Source: Cryoendolithus antarcticus
Taxonomy: Eukaryota; Ascomycota; Dothideomycetes; Cladosporiales; Cladosporiaceae
Length of the DNA: 64,000 bases
Direction: 5' to 3'
Assembly: GCA_002077065.1 (NCBI GenBank)
Contig: NAJO01000019.1
Span: 682,001-746,000 of the forward strand
A model generated the notes under the pieces. The model ran no database searches. It saw only the letters and a program-made list of their open reading frames with translations, and was not told the origin of the DNA. Position 1 is the first letter of the stretch, and each line of letters starts with the position of its first letter. A program made the translations under genes and the position numbers. Below, one piece after another: positions 1-11,013 of this stretch.

Positions 1-1
1 G

Positions 2-306
2 CTGCAATCGCACGCCACAGTGCAGATCTGGCTGTACGAGCAAGTCGGAATTCGGATTGAGGGGAAAATCCGCGGATTCGATGAGTTTATGAATCTGGTG
101 GTGGATGAGGCGGTCGAGGTGAAGCAGCAGGGGAAGGGAGGAGTCAAGGTCGAGGAGATGGAGGATGGGGGACGGCGGACGTTAGGTATGTAATACTATG
201 CTGTCTGCAGGCAAAGATGCGGAGACCGATCGGTTTTGCTAATCAGGACACAGGGCGCATATTGCTCAAGGGCGACAACGTTTCGTTGATACAAGCGCTG
301 GAGTGA
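2..306 (+). CDS. SME1: Small nuclear ribonucleoprotein E (SmE), 3' part
   Basis: Core spliceosomal Sm protein, one of seven forming the ring on U snRNAs in the nucleus. The gene enters from the left edge, so the start is missing. Exons are 2-185 and 254-306 with a 68-nt intron (donor GTATGT, acceptor CAG); the split codon gives Gly. Visible motifs are the Sm1 segment (VQIWLYEQVGIRIEGKIRGF, then DEFMNLVVDEAVEV) and the Sm2 segment RILLKGDNVSLIQ near the C-terminus, both typical of SmE. A Gly/Glu-rich insertion (KGGVKVEEMEDGGRR) sits between them, where fungal SmE varies in length. It is convergent with the next gene. The family call is very secure; only completeness is limited. Confidence 0.93.
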
Positions 307-578
307 GCGCAGTCGGAGATATCACTGAAATGTCTAAGCAACCATGGGAAGGACGCAAAATCACCAAAACGACGAACCGACGCTCCCTAAATCCCATGGG
401 AGACTTCTGCGCAGCTATGCCCGGCTGGCACAAGTTTGCGACAATCAAGGAGACCGCAGAGAGCGCTGAAGGGAGGATCACAGAGAGCGCAAGAGTCCGG
501 CTTTCGGGCTGCGAATTCAATGGGTCATGTCAACGATGTGAGTAGCCCTCACGCCGCTACTGCACAAGTCAATAGTGC

Positions 579-1450
579 TTATGCATGTCCACAAGTCACG
601 AATCGACCATCTCCAACGGCCACTGCATCGACCTGCCAATCCCATTCGGTCGTGGGGATCTCTACTTCATTCCCGACGAACTGCTCAGCAAGGCAGAGCC
701 CGACTGTCAACGCGTCAATGATGGGATACTAGGCACGAATTGTTGGGACATGGTTGAAGCCTCACCCAAGTACGGCTTTCGCCTCTTCCCGTTCTCGCAG
801 TACCTCGCAAGAAATTCGTCGTAGAATCCGGCGCCATGCCCCAGTCGCTTCCCCTCTGCATCGAACGCTACACCTGGTACGACGATCAAGTCAAGTTCAG
901 CTACCACTTCCGCCCTCCCCTCGTTCCCCACCTCCACCCCCACCCCTCCCATAGCACTCTCCCTCCCCTCCACACTCTCATCACTCAAACTCGGAATGCC
1001 CCACCGATGTCTCTCCAACCCTTCATACTCAGCCACATCCTGCAGTCGCAGCATGTCCATCACGCGCCGGCCCTTTCCAGTCTGAACCTTTGGGCGATGG
1101 AGATAGGGCACAAAGACCGCTTTGCCGCAGTACAGGGCATCGCGGACCAGAATGTCAGTGCTGGCTTCGCCTACGGGCATGGACAGGTAGACTCCAATAC
1201 GATTAGCATGCATGTATTCAGACATAGTGAGTACCAGGTCCTGCCCAGCGCGAGACTGTCGGACGAGGGCGCCGGTGGATGCTGCAGGAAGCTTGGCGCG
1301 GATTGACTGGCGAAGGGCATGTTTTGCATCGCGCATGTCGGTCGTAGGGCTTGTCATTGTGGATAATTGCTGGTTCATAGCTTGAGCCTTGAGTGCTCGA
1401 GCACCGGCAGAGAGCGCGCTTGGCGGGATTTCGGCCAGACAGCAGGACAT
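579..1450 (-). CDS. FAU1: 5-formyltetrahydrofolate cyclo-ligase
   Basis: ATP-dependent conversion of 5-formyl-THF to 5,10-methenyl-THF in one-carbon metabolism (EC 6.3.3.2). Exons on the minus strand are 1450-766 and 703-579, with a 62-nt intron (704-765). Splicing turns the end of exon 1 (KPYL) into the family ending VGLCLAEQF...IPTTEWDWQVDAV, which would otherwise be lost. The signature LDLIVVPGVAFD and GKRLGHGAGFYD marks the active-site and nucleotide region; AKHALRQSIRAKL is the usual N-terminal helix. The first ATG is at 1450, but in-frame ATGs at 1378 and 1357 sit closer to the conserved start, so the first 24-31 residues are doubtful. The gene is divergent from ROT1. Confidence 0.9.
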
Positions 1451-1930
1451 GCTAGGATCATTCGGCTGTGCTGCTCAGGATGATGTTGGGACCGGTGGCC
1501 TGATTGATTGAGTATGCTTAGCAGGTTCACCTTGCCTTACTAAAGTCATCGAGTCTATGATATAGGGTGAAGCACTGAATTGATCATGTCCAAGATAGTA
1601 CTTCGGGTTCGGGATTGGGTTCTCTAACATATGTACATTCGTACTGGTACCTACAAGTGATGTCTGTCCAGCCCTGCGCCACGAATAACTTCAGCGACAT
1701 GATGGCCCGTGCTTTCCTGAGCCGCGACGACATGTCTTGGTGAACGCTCAGCGCACCCTTCATCTTGCCATCTCTCTCGCCGCCCTCCACTACGCTCGCT
1801 GGTCACCACCACAAACACCGCTCAACACATTGATCGACGCACTCTATATCCTCCGCCCTCTACAGCACCCATCTAGCGAAGCCGCGCCCCAACCCACCGC
1901 AGTCTGGTCACGACATACAGTCCACTCACC
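1451..1930. other. Intergenic, divergent FAU1/ROT1 promoter region
   Basis: No coding signal was found on either strand. The part next to ROT1 is pyrimidine-rich (1760-1870), as is common just upstream of fungal start codons. Confidence 0.5.
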
Positions 1931-2818
1931 ATGCGCGCCTCCCTCCCCGCCAGCCTACTCGGCTTCGTCGCCCTCTCCACAGCCCAAACATGGCCCTTCA
2001 ACATCGTCGGCACCTGGTCCACAAAATCAAACAAAACCCTCACAGGCCCTGTGCGCCACTCCACAACCCCCTCAGCCCTCTCCTCAAACCTACTAACACA
2101 GCACTGCAGGGCTTCTACGACCCCATAAAAGAGAACCTCATCGAGCCGGAACGCACTGGCATTTCGTACTCATTTACGGGTGATGGGCATTACGAGGAGG
2201 CTTACTATCGCGCCATTTCGAATCCGGCGAACCCCGCTTGCCCGTCGGGGATTATGCAGTGGCAGCATGGGGGCTGGGTTATGAATGCTAACGGGAGTCT
2301 GAGTCTGACGCCTATTGCGATTGACGGGCGGCAGTTGCTCAGTGAGCCGTGTAAGGGCGGGAATAGCGTGTATACGCGGTATAATCAGACGGAGTTGTTT
2401 ACGGTATGATTGCTTGCTTGCATTCTGCGAACTGACTGGCGGCGAACGAGTACTGACACGCAAGGCACAGCGGTATGAGTACCTCATCGATCCTTACCAC
2501 AACATCCCTCGCCTGAACCTCTTCCGCTTCGACGGCTCCCCGCTAAACCCAATGTACCTCGTCATGTCGCCGCCCATGATGCTGCCGACCACAACCCTAC
2601 ACCCTCCCAGCGCGACGGCCACAGCCCGCTCGAAGAATGGTAAGCGTGGCTTAGACGTCGAGGTGCCGATCAACTGGAAGAGCAAGTTGGAGGGGAGCGA
2701 GGGCGCGCAGGTCGTGAGGTATGTGAATGCTGAGAGGCTCTGGTGGGTTGGGCTGGCTATGACGGGCGTGGGGGGTTTGTTGTACGTGGGGCCTAGGCGG
2801 ATGGGTGTGACGTTGTGA
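1931..2818 (+). CDS. ROT1: Rot1-like ER chaperone / cell-wall biogenesis protein
   Basis: Rot1 is an essential fungal ER membrane protein needed for protein folding, N-/O-glycosylation and beta-1,6-glucan assembly. Exons are 1931-2050, 2110-2403 and 2471-2818; the introns of 59 and 67 nt keep frame and the product is 253 aa. Residues 1-19 form a signal peptide. The conserved body follows: [66 protein letters not shown] and [10 protein letters not shown], then [17 protein letters not shown] single hydrophobic helix ([18 protein letters not shown]) near the C-terminus anchors it. Length and domain order match the family. It converges on the next gene. Confidence 0.95.
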
Positions 2819-3220
2819 GGAGGTTGCTGCTCGGTGATACTGAGATGGAAGCGATTGCGCTGTACAAAAGAGTTGTGGATGGGTCAGCGAAGCTGATACT
2901 GCGGCGTTTGGGTCGTGAACAGCAATGGCATGCGGCTACAGGGTATGGCGTATATGTATGGACACATGGGACATGGCAAATAACGTGGGTTTTCTGGAAT
3001 CATTTTCTGCTATCGCAAGTGTCTCTCTCGTCGCCAATCTCTCACGCAGTCACAATCTGTAGCCTCCAGGCTAATCCGCCGGAGCCGTCGAGTCTCCAAC
3101 CACCACTGCTCTCTTCCGGTACTGCCTCCATTGAGTTCCGCATGCCGCTGATCCTCGCTCCAACACCGGCAAGAGTTTCAAGGCATCCACCCTGTTCTCC
3201 ACATGCTCTCCCTTCGATGC
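2819..3220. other. Intergenic between convergent gene ends
   Basis: 3' flanks of ROT1 and of the minus-strand coiled-coil protein. No coding, RNA or repeat signal was seen. Confidence 0.5.
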
Positions 3221-5155
3221 CTACCAAGGACTCCCATGCGGCCTCCCACCACCGCTCTCCAGCACCTCCTTGCCCTTCTCCACACCCACAGCAGTCTCGC
3301 CTCTCCCACCAACCGCTTCAACCTCTCCTCCAATCGGCCGTCCTTTCACCATCGTCCTGCCATGCACGCTCTCCCCGACCGCTCCTGCACTCTTCTTGGC
3401 TGCGATGAGGTTCTTGACGAATTTCTCGTCATAGCCAACGCACTCAAGGTACTCCCACCACAGCCGTAGCCCTTTCTCCTCGTCAAGATCGGAGTTATGC
3501 CACAACGCCATGAGAGTCTCCTTGCGTATCAGGCGCGAGACTTTGATACGGCTATCCTTTTCCCAATTCCTGAGCTCTTGCATGTAGTCACCTAACGCGC
3601 GTTCGACTTTGCGCTCTCTCGTCTGCACCGCAACCGAAGTAAGGGTTGTATCGTCTGCCTCCGAAGGTGGGAGAGGACCGTCATACACCGGCTTAGGCCA
3701 GAACCACAACCTCAACTTCTCCGTAACCCAGTCTGGTCTCTTAGGGTCTGCTAGTTGGGATGCCCAGTATTCTCGCACGGGAGAGGGGAGACGGAGAGTC
3801 TCAGAATGGGAGAGCATGTCCGAATACCGTGTCTGACTGTAGTGACCCATGTAGATGTATCCGTCTCCACCCTCTGCAGCTACGAAGACGGGTACATTCG
3901 CGTAATCCACCGCGTTGTCTAGATACCCGCCGCCGGGAAGGGCATCGTCGTTGAAATACGCTGTCAATTTTGCACCATGCTCTCCGGCTCTAGTAGGGGC
4001 AAATGGTTCGTACTCTGCGTCAAGTAGCCAGTACGTACGACCGCTGCCGAGGAGAGAGGTAGGCTGGGAAATTGCGGGCACGACGTTGAAGCCTGGAGAG
4101 TATTGGGTTCCGCCGAGGGCTTTGTAGAGGAACTCCCAACTGAAGCTCTCGGTCGAAGGCTCGAAGACTGGGTGGGGAGCGCCCATATTGACGACTGCCT
4201 GTGATTGGACAATCGCAGTGCCGGCTGTTGGAGGGGTGAGCTTCTCGATGGTAGGAGTGGCTGTAGACTGCGCAGTCGCGGGCGCAGTGACAGCAGCGTT
4301 TGCTGGCTCGACGGTACCCTGAGGAACGACCTCTTTCGTCTCGGGCTTCTTGATCTCGATTGCATGCGAGCGACGAGTAACCGCAGGCGTAGCGACGGGA
4401 GCTTGAGGCGAAGCAGCCTTCTTGCCAGCTCTCAAGTGAGGAGCGAGAGGCTTCGTGGCTGCTGTTGGAGCCCCATCTGCTGTAGGCGTGATCATGACTT
4501 CGGAGGATGGTGATTCAGTTCCGTCAAACTCTGGAGTGGTGTCGACTGGTGGTTCTGGCATCTGAGTGGTGATCCAGACTGGTGCCTGGGCAACACTCGC
4601 TGGTGCCGCTTCAATAGCTTTCATTGCTGGTGTAGCTTCCATGGCTTTGGTGCGCTGCACGAACGCTGCATTGTTCGAAACGCCAGGCAACGCCGCCTCG
4701 GCAGTCTGACGCAGTAAGGCAGCCTGTTGCTCCATGATAGCGGCGAACGTCATGTTGGTGGTGGCTATGGTAGTGACTCGCCGCTCGTTCTTGTCAACGC
4801 GCTCTTGCAGCTCTCGGTGAGAAGATCGAAGTGCGACGATCTCAGCCTGCAAGGTGCGGAGGTCATTGGCCGTCATGTCGTGCAGCCTGTCAATCTCGCT
4901 GGTGTGTTGCCAAGACCTCTCTTCCAGCCGGGTGAGGTCAATATCAGCAGTCGCCTTGTTGGTAATCCTAGTGAGCGGCGTGTTGTTGTTGGTGGATGAG
5001 ATAAGAGCAGGCTCGATGGCTTGAGAGGGGGTGGAAGGCGCGATGCGAGGTACTGCAGGCGCGGGTGATGAGTTCTGTGCTAGATAATTGTTGATGTTTT
5101 GAACAAAGCGCGGTGCTATGCGCATAGCATTGGGCTTTCTTGGGATCTTGGACAT
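3221..5155 (-). CDS. Uncharacterised coiled-coil protein, possible DUF6697-type C-terminal domain
   Basis: A 644-residue intron-free protein starting at a clean ATG. Residues about 70-160 contain a heptad-rich coiled coil (RLEERSWQHTSEIDRLHDM onward). Residues about 160-330 are Pro/Ala/Thr-rich and probably disordered. Residues about 340-590 form one folded domain with SWEFLYKALGGTQYSPGF, YWLLDAEYEPFAP, GEHGAKLTAYF, GDGYIYMGHYSQTRYSDML and REYWASQLADPKRPDWV, ending in a Trp-rich helical part (LWFWPKP, LRLWWEYL). The layout resembles fungal proteins annotated with DUF6697, from memory and not checked. No signal peptide or membrane helix is visible, so a cytosolic or nuclear location is likely. 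Function unknown. It is divergent from the Hsp70 gene. Confidence 0.75.
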   Translation of the reverse strand: MSKIPRKPNAMRIAPRFVQNINNYLAQNSSPAPAVPRIAPSTPSQAIEPALISSTNNNTPLTRITNKATADIDLTRLEERSWQHTSEIDRLHDMTANDLRTLQAEIVALRSSHRELQERVDKNERRVTTIATTNMTFAAIMEQQAALLRQTAEAALPGVSNNAAFVQRTKAMEATPAMKAIEAAPASVAQAPVWITTQMPEPPVDTTPEFDGTESPSSEVMITPTADGAPTAATKPLAPHLRAGKKAASPQAPVATPAVTRRSHAIEIKKPETKEVVPQGTVEPANAAVTAPATAQSTATPTIEKLTPPTAGTAIVQSQAVVNMGAPHPVFEPSTESFSWEFLYKALGGTQYSPGFNVVPAISQPTSLLGSGRTYWLLDAEYEPFAPTRAGEHGAKLTAYFNDDALPGGGYLDNAVDYANVPVFVAAEGGDGYIYMGHYSQTRYSDMLSHSETLRLPSPVREYWASQLADPKRPDWVTEKLRLWFWPKPVYDGPLPPSEADDTTLTSVAVQTRERKVERALGDYMQELRNWEKDSRIKVSRLIRKETLMALWHNSDLDEEKGLRLWWEYLECVGYDEKFVKNLIAAKKSAGAVGESVHGRTMVKGRPIGGEVEAVGGRGETAVGVEKGKEVLESGGGRPHGSPW

Positions 5156-6282
5156 TATCTGTGTTGGTGTGGAGTGCTATGTAGGAGTACAGGCAAGAGG
5201 TGGGAGATGTTGAGTAGTGGGAGGAGACAATAAGATCTGGAAAATACTAAATAGTCGAGAAGGCAGCAATTGCACGTGCAAGCCTGCGACCGAAGAGAAA
5301 AAGCACCTGAATACAAGCAAGTGATGTGAACATAAAGCAGCACAGAGGGAAAAGTGACGACTGAAGGCGCGAAGAATGAGGAAAATGATACAGTGACGAA
5401 CAAAGTGAACACGCTGACGACAGAACCTCAGGAGATGGGCCTGCGTAGCAACAACACATCCCACCTATCTGCACTCCCGACAACTTTGAAGGCACTTCAT
5501 GTGCTTCCAAGGTGCCCTCGACTTGCTGCTAGCCCAGCTATTCACGGGAGAAGCCAGATCAGAAGATCTACTCGCGGGCGGTCGAGTCGCCACCCAAGCA
5601 CTTGCTCTTGAAAGGCTCAAGGAGCATGAGGTAGACCGATGCGCACGGCCGGCAATAGAGACCTCGTCCGCACTGGGCGGGCGACAGTACAGTGCCGCTC
5701 CTGGCAGCCCAAGGGTGCGGTATGTGAAGGTTCGAATGCACTTCTGCGTGCGGCTTACCGTCCAATGCTCAGCTCCGGAAGGAAAATCAATTACCGGATC
5801 CGCTTGAACATCTTGCGTGATCGCACATCGCCCCAAAGACTGAGTACTCGAAGCATGCATATTTTCGAGAGGACAACTCGTCGATGATGGTCAAAGAATA
5901 TCGCCCCAAGGAGGGTCCAGACTACCGGCAAGCGCAATCGCTGCACAACCTCCAGGGCTACATGATAACGATGTGCCAATGTTCGAGAGAGTAATCTGCT
6001 TGATGCTGTGCTAGCTGTCGAGCGAGCTGGACATGGAGGGTATGTTCAGGGAAGACGTCGGATACGAAATGAGGTTCAGGCTCTCGCAGAATCGTCTCGA
6101 AAGGAGATGGAGGCCCGTGCACCGCTCTCCTCCGAGAGCGATCCGATGATGCACGACACCAGATGCACTTTTCTCTCTACACCCTCGCCATCAGCAACAC
6201 CACCCCTCCCAGCTAACTCTTTACCTTTATTGCGCTTGTATAACAGTGCGCTCTCGCAATTGAATCACCTCACATACACATC
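5156..6282. other. Intergenic, divergent promoter region of coiled-coil protein and SSC1
   Basis: About 1.1 kb with only short frames on both strands and no family match. The 3' part (6000-6282) should hold the SSC1 promoter; a weak heat-shock-element-like triplet is listed separately. Confidence 0.45.
6088..6102 (+). promoter_or_regulatory. Possible heat shock element (imperfect)
   Basis: Reads AGAAT-CGTCT-CGAAA, three 5-bp units close to nGAAn-nTTCn-nGAAn, with one mismatch in the middle unit. It lies about 180 bp upstream of the SSC1 start, where Hsf1 sites are expected. The match is short and could be chance. Confidence 0.3.
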
Positions 6283-8442
6283 ATGCTGTCCTCAAGGATA
6301 ATGCGGAATGTCAGTCTCGCCTCTCAAATCCATCACACGAGCATCTGCTAACATATGCACAGTCTCTTCCGCGCGCCACATCCTCCCTCAGATCCTCCGC
6401 ATACCGTTCACCCATCGTCTCATCATTTCGAAGAGGATATGCCGAGAACATCAAGAGCGATGAGAAGGTCAAGGGCCCGGTCATCGGTATTGATCTGGGT
6501 ACCACCAACTCGGCTGTCGCCATCATGGAGGGCGCAAACCCGCGCATCATAGAGAACTCTGAGGGTGAGTGCTCTCGCCAATAAGCATGCAGTGGCAAGG
6601 CAGTAAAGCTAACAGTCAGCAGGTGCCCGAACAACACCTTCAGTGGTCGGCTTCACAAAGGAGGGCGAGCGGTTAGTGGGTATCGCCGCAAAGCGTCAAG
6701 CAGTCGTCAACCCCGAGAACACCCTCTTCGCCACCAAGCGTCTCATTGGCCGTAAGTTCAAGGATGCCGAGGTCCAGCGCGATATCCAGCAGGTGCCCTA
6801 CAAGATTGTGCAGCACACCAACGGCGATGCATGGCTCGAGGCGCAGGGTCAGAAGTACTCGCCATCGCAGATCGGTGGATTTGTGCTCGGCAAGATGAAG
6901 GAGACCGCTGAGGCTTTCCTCGGCAAGGAGCTGAAGAACGCTGTAGTTACTGTGCCCGCATACTTCAACGACCAACAGAGACAGGCAACGAAGGATGCCG
7001 GTGCGATCTCGGGTCTGAATGTGCTCCGAGTCATCAACGAGCCCACGGCTGCTGCGCTTGCATACGGTCTTGAGAAGGACAATCGCGTGGTCGCGGTCTA
7101 CGATCTTGGTGGTGGTACCTTCGATATCTCCATCCTCGAGATCTCAGATGGTGTGTTCGAAGTCAAGTCGACGAACGGTGACACCCATCTCGGTGGCGAG
7201 GACTTCGACATCACGCTTGTCCGCCACCTCGTAGCGCAATTCAAGAAAGAGCAAGGTATCGATCTTTCTGGCGACCGCATGGCCATTCAGCGCATCCGTG
7301 AGGCTGCGGAGAAGGCCAAGATTGAGCTTTCATCCTCCCTACAAACTGATATTAACCTGCCTTTCATCACAGCCGACGCCTCCGGACCTAAGCACATCAA
7401 CACCAAGATGTCGCGAGCACAACTTGAGGGTCTCGTTGAGCCGCTCGTCAGCAAGACTCTCGAGCCGGTGCGCAAGGCGCTCAAGGACGCCAATCTGCAA
7501 GCGAAGGACATCCAGGACGTCATCCTCGTCGGAGGCATGACCCGCATGCCCAAGGTCACCGAGCTTGTGAAGGGCATCTTCGGCCGCGACCCCGCCAAGT
7601 CCGTCAACCCAGATGAGGCCGTCGCCATTGGTGCCGCGATCCAGGGTGGTGTGCTTGCCGGCTCCGTCACCGACATCCTCCTTCTCGACGTCACCCCGCT
7701 CTCTCTCGGTATCGAGACTCTCGGTGGTGTCTTCACCCGTCTCATCAACCGCAACACCACCATCCCAACCAAGAAATCGCAAACCTTCTCCACTGCCGCC
7801 GACTTCCAGTCCGCCGTCGAGATCAAGATCTACCAGGGTGAGCGCGAGCTCGTCCGCGACAACAAGCTCCTCGGCAACTTCCAGCTCGTTGGCATCCCAC
7901 CCGCGCACCGCGGCGTGCCCCAAATCGAAGTAACATTCGACATTGACGCCGACTCCATCGTCCACGTCGGCGCAAAGGACAAATCCACCGGCAAAGACCA
8001 AACCATCACCATCGCCTCCGGCTCCGGGCTCAGCGACAGCGAAATCGAGAACATGGTTTCCGACGCGGAGAAATACGCCGAGACGGACAAGGGCCGCAAA
8101 GCCGCCATCGAGTCCGCCAACCGCGCCGACAGCGTCGTGAACGATACCGAGAAGGCGCTGAAGGAGCATGAGGATAAGCTTGACAAGACTGAGGCTGAGC
8201 AGATCCGGACAAAGATTGCGGAGATGAGGGAGTTTATTGCTAAGAGCCAGGCTGGGGAGGGGAGCGTGACGGCGGAGGAGATGAAGGCTAAGACTGATGA
8301 TCTTCAGAACGCTAGTCTGACGCTGTTCGACAAGATGCATCGGGCGAGGAGCGAGGCGAACAACGCTAGTGAGGGCCAGCAACAGGGTGGCGAGGAGAAG
8401 CCGCCAGGTAGCGAGGGTGGCGAGGGCGAGAAGAAGCCTTGA
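6283..8442 (+). CDS. SSC1: Mitochondrial Hsp70 (Ssc1-type)
   Basis: Matrix Hsp70, the motor for import across TIM23 and a folding chaperone. Exons are 6283-6309, 6363-6564 and 6623-8442 (introns 53 and 58 nt); product 682 aa. Residues 1-40 are Arg/Ser-rich without acidic residues until AENIK, a mitochondrial presequence. The ATPase domain shows [10 protein letters not shown] (53-59 core), [26 protein letters not shown] and VGGMTRMP; the linker [14 protein letters not shown] leads to the substrate domain. The C-terminus is Gly/Glu/Lys-rich and lacks cytosolic EEVD, as expected for the mitochondrial form. The 9-codon first exon uses an unusual donor (GTCAGT) but joins cleanly to the presequence. 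Confidence 0.96.
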
Positions 8443-9386
8443 AGAGTCTAGGACTGCTGTGGCTGGCTTCTTCTGCTTTGTCAAATCCCAGGGCCCTGTG
8501 CCACTCGAAGGCGCTGCTCTCTTGTCGCCGGCTACGGGGGCTTCAACTGTACAATACCCTCTCCTTCGACGACTCTCGGCTCTTCTAGCTAGGGACGACT
8601 CGATGTCTTAATATACCGACTTTTACATACACACCACCGGCTCGACAACGGCGTTCTTGGCTCATTCCATCATCGAGACGCTTGGGATTGAGCAAAAGCG
8701 AGGGCAGTGTAGTGATGGTTCTGGCTTGTCCCGATGACGGATCGGAAGGACGATGGAAGCGAGTGTGTATGCTATGTAGTTTTGTCTCCTCTCTACCACA
8801 TCGCCATGTCCGCTTCCATGATTCGGTTTCATTCCCTTTCGCTCCTCCTGGACATATGGACTCTCTGCGAGTACTGACGCTCAGTCTATGCTGTTCTCAA
8901 CTTCGCTGCAATAGTGAATTTGTGTTCAGGGATTGAGGGTAGACAAAAGCGAGTTGTCACGAGAAAGCGACGAAACGACGAAATCTGGACGTTTCTTCGA
9001 CGAGGGACTGAAGCTCCCCTCATTACTCATTACCTCTCGGTGCTTGGCATTGATTGTCAACGCCAGTGATATCAGAGAACTAGCGGCCTTGTAGGTAGGA
9101 GAGGTGTCGCTTGCTATTGACTCAATTGATCGACAGCACCTCAAGGGCTCGACAGCACGATTCTACCTATTTGGAGAGTGTAGCATGAATGCTTGCGGTG
9201 CTGAAAGAAGCTGTGGACAGGAATGTTTCGAATCTGCCATGCTGCTCAATCGAGCGGTCTGAGTGGTGAGCTGTTCCTGCATGCCTAGTACTGTCCTGTG
9301 GCGTCCACAGAAGACCTCTGTCGAGTGCTTCATTTCGCTCGAGGGGCTCACTCATCTCAATTGCTATTCTCGACCTGCTGAGCGCC

Positions 9387-9394
9387 TATAAGTA
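9387..9394 (+). promoter_or_regulatory. TATA-like box for mannitol-1-phosphate dehydrogenase
   Basis: The sequence TATAAGTA lies about 460 bp upstream of the ATG. The distance is reasonable because the leader seems long and spliced. This rests on the motif alone. Confidence 0.35.
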
Positions 9395-9721
9395 TACTCA
9401 TATCACTCGCTACGACATCGATTCGCCCAAGAGAGCTCACTATCTTCACATTCGATACGACAAATAAATAAGGGAGTCTTCACTCACTCTCATTGACGGG
9501 GAAGTCGGCCCGAACATCTTGTGGCTTCAACAGCCCCACGTTCCTGCCCCACTACGTGTGCTACAGCACGGTGACATAAGTGCCTCTTTCCACAACAACT
9601 CCATTAATTTCCTCTTCCACTCAACGACCTACTTCCTCATCCGATCAAAGCACACAGGATATACAAAGCCTCCATTTTCTCCACGAGACTACACCAGCAA
9701 ACAGCACTACATCAACCAAAC

Positions 9722-9814
9722 GTATGTATGCCCACCCCTGTTTGCAGCATTGGGGAGAGAGTTCAACGGTGTACCTTGGTTCATATGAGATGATTTGTAC
9801 ATACTGACCTATAG
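9722..9814 (+). other. Candidate 5'-UTR intron of the mannitol dehydrogenase gene
   Basis: Begins GTATGTATG and ends with CTGACCTATAG, i.e. a branch-like CTGAC just before a TAG acceptor. The intron would end 32 nt before the ATG at 9847 and does not affect the protein. Confidence 0.5.
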
Positions 9815-9846
9815 TGACTACAGTCAACCCACCTACCACAGGAACA

Positions 9847-11013
9847 ATGGCCGGCAAGAAGGGAGTTCACTTCGGAGGTGGAAATATCGGGCGCGGCTTC
9901 GTCGCCGAGTTCCTGCACAACAGCGGCTATGAGGTTGTCTTCGTGGACGTGATGGACTCCATCATTGAGTCTCTCCAAAAGACCAAGAGCTACGAGGTGA
10001 CGGAGATTGGTGACGATGGCGAGAAGAAGTTCACAATCGACAACTACCGTGCGCTCAACAGCAAGCACGAGATGGAGAAGGTGATCCACGAGATCGCTAC
10101 GGCCGACGTCGTCACCTGCGCTGTTGGGCCAAACATCCTGAAGTTCATTGCGAAGCCCATCGCTGAGGGTATCGAGGCACGTAAGTCCAGCGAGCCGCTC
10201 TCAGTCATCGCCTGCGAGAATATGATCGGAGCTACGGATGCTCTCCGCGGCTTCATCGAGGGCCATCTCGGCGAGGAGGTGAAGAAGGACATCAAGACCA
10301 AGGCCCGCTTCGCCAACTCGGCAATCGACCGCATCGTTCCTCTTCAGCCCGAGGGTGCCGGCCTCAACGTCCTGATTGAGAAATTCTACGAGTGGTGTGT
10401 GGAGGAGAAGCCATTCGATGGCAAGCCGCCACCAATCAAGGGCATTCACTTCGTCCAAGACCTCAAGCCTTACATCGAGCGTAAGCTCTTCACTGTCAAC
10501 ACTGGCCACGCCACTGCCGCCTACTACGGCTACAACCGCGGCAAGAAGTACGTTCACGAGGTACTTCAGGATAAGGAGCTCCACGACATCGTTCAGGATA
10601 CCCTCAAGGAGACCGCTCACCTCATCTGTACGCAGCACACCCACGTCAGCACGAAGGAGCAGAGCGAATACGTTCAAGCCATCGTCAAGCGTATCTCGAA
10701 CCCCGCTCTCGAGGATATCGTTACCCGCGTCGGTCGCGCCCCTCTCCGCAAGCTCTCCCGCCGCGAGCGCTTCATCGCTCCCGCCGCTCATCTCGCTGAG
10801 ATGAACGAGTCGTACAAGGGTCTGCTTGGCGGCATCGAGATGGCGTTCCGCTTCCAGAACGTTGAGGGTGATGAGGAGTCTGCGGAGCTGGCCAAGAAGC
10901 TGAAGGAACTTGACGCCGAGGCGGCGGTCAAGGACATTTGTGGATTGGAGGCGGAGCACCCTCTCTTTAAGGATGTGGTGGCTGTTGTGAAGAAAGTGCA
11001 GGGTGGATCTTGA
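9847..11013 (+). CDS. mtlD: Mannitol-1-phosphate 5-dehydrogenase
   Basis: NAD-dependent interconversion of fructose-6-phosphate and mannitol-1-phosphate (EC 1.1.1.17), the entry step of fungal mannitol synthesis in the cytosol. The single exon gives 388 aa, the usual length. The Rossmann motif is [11 protein letters not shown] (residues 8-18), followed by [17 protein letters not shown]. Family signatures include [40 protein letters not shown] and the catalytic-region [17 protein letters not shown] (Lys and His of the long-chain polyol dehydrogenase family). The open frame reaches slightly upstream only through a GTG; the first ATG matches the family start. Confidence 0.96.
   Translation: MAGKKGVHFGGGNIGRGFVAEFLHNSGYEVVFVDVMDSIIESLQKTKSYEVTEIGDDGEKKFTIDNYRALNSKHEMEKVIHEIATADVVTCAVGPNILKFIAKPIAEGIEARKSSEPLSVIACENMIGATDALRGFIEGHLGEEVKKDIKTKARFANSAIDRIVPLQPEGAGLNVLIEKFYEWCVEEKPFDGKPPPIKGIHFVQDLKPYIERKLFTVNTGHATAAYYGYNRGKKYVHEVLQDKELHDIVQDTLKETAHLICTQHTHVSTKEQSEYVQAIVKRISNPALEDIVTRVGRAPLRKLSRRERFIAPAAHLAEMNESYKGLLGGIEMAFRFQNVEGDEESAELAKKLKELDAEAAVKDICGLEAEHPLFKDVVAVVKKVQGGS

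Larger units (their letters stand above)
8443..9846. other. Intergenic, SSC1 3' flank and mtlD promoter/leader
   Basis: About 1.4 kb. The first half is SSC1 3' flank without coding signal. A TATA-like site (9387-9394) and a candidate leader intron (9722-9814) belong to the mannitol dehydrogenase gene. No further gene was seen on either strand. Confidence 0.5.

Noticed and set aside
7339..8484. Long 381-codon minus-strand frame opposite the Hsp70 gene
   Set aside because: It is an antisense shadow produced by the strong codon bias of SSC1; composition is Leu/Asp/Val-rich without any motif.
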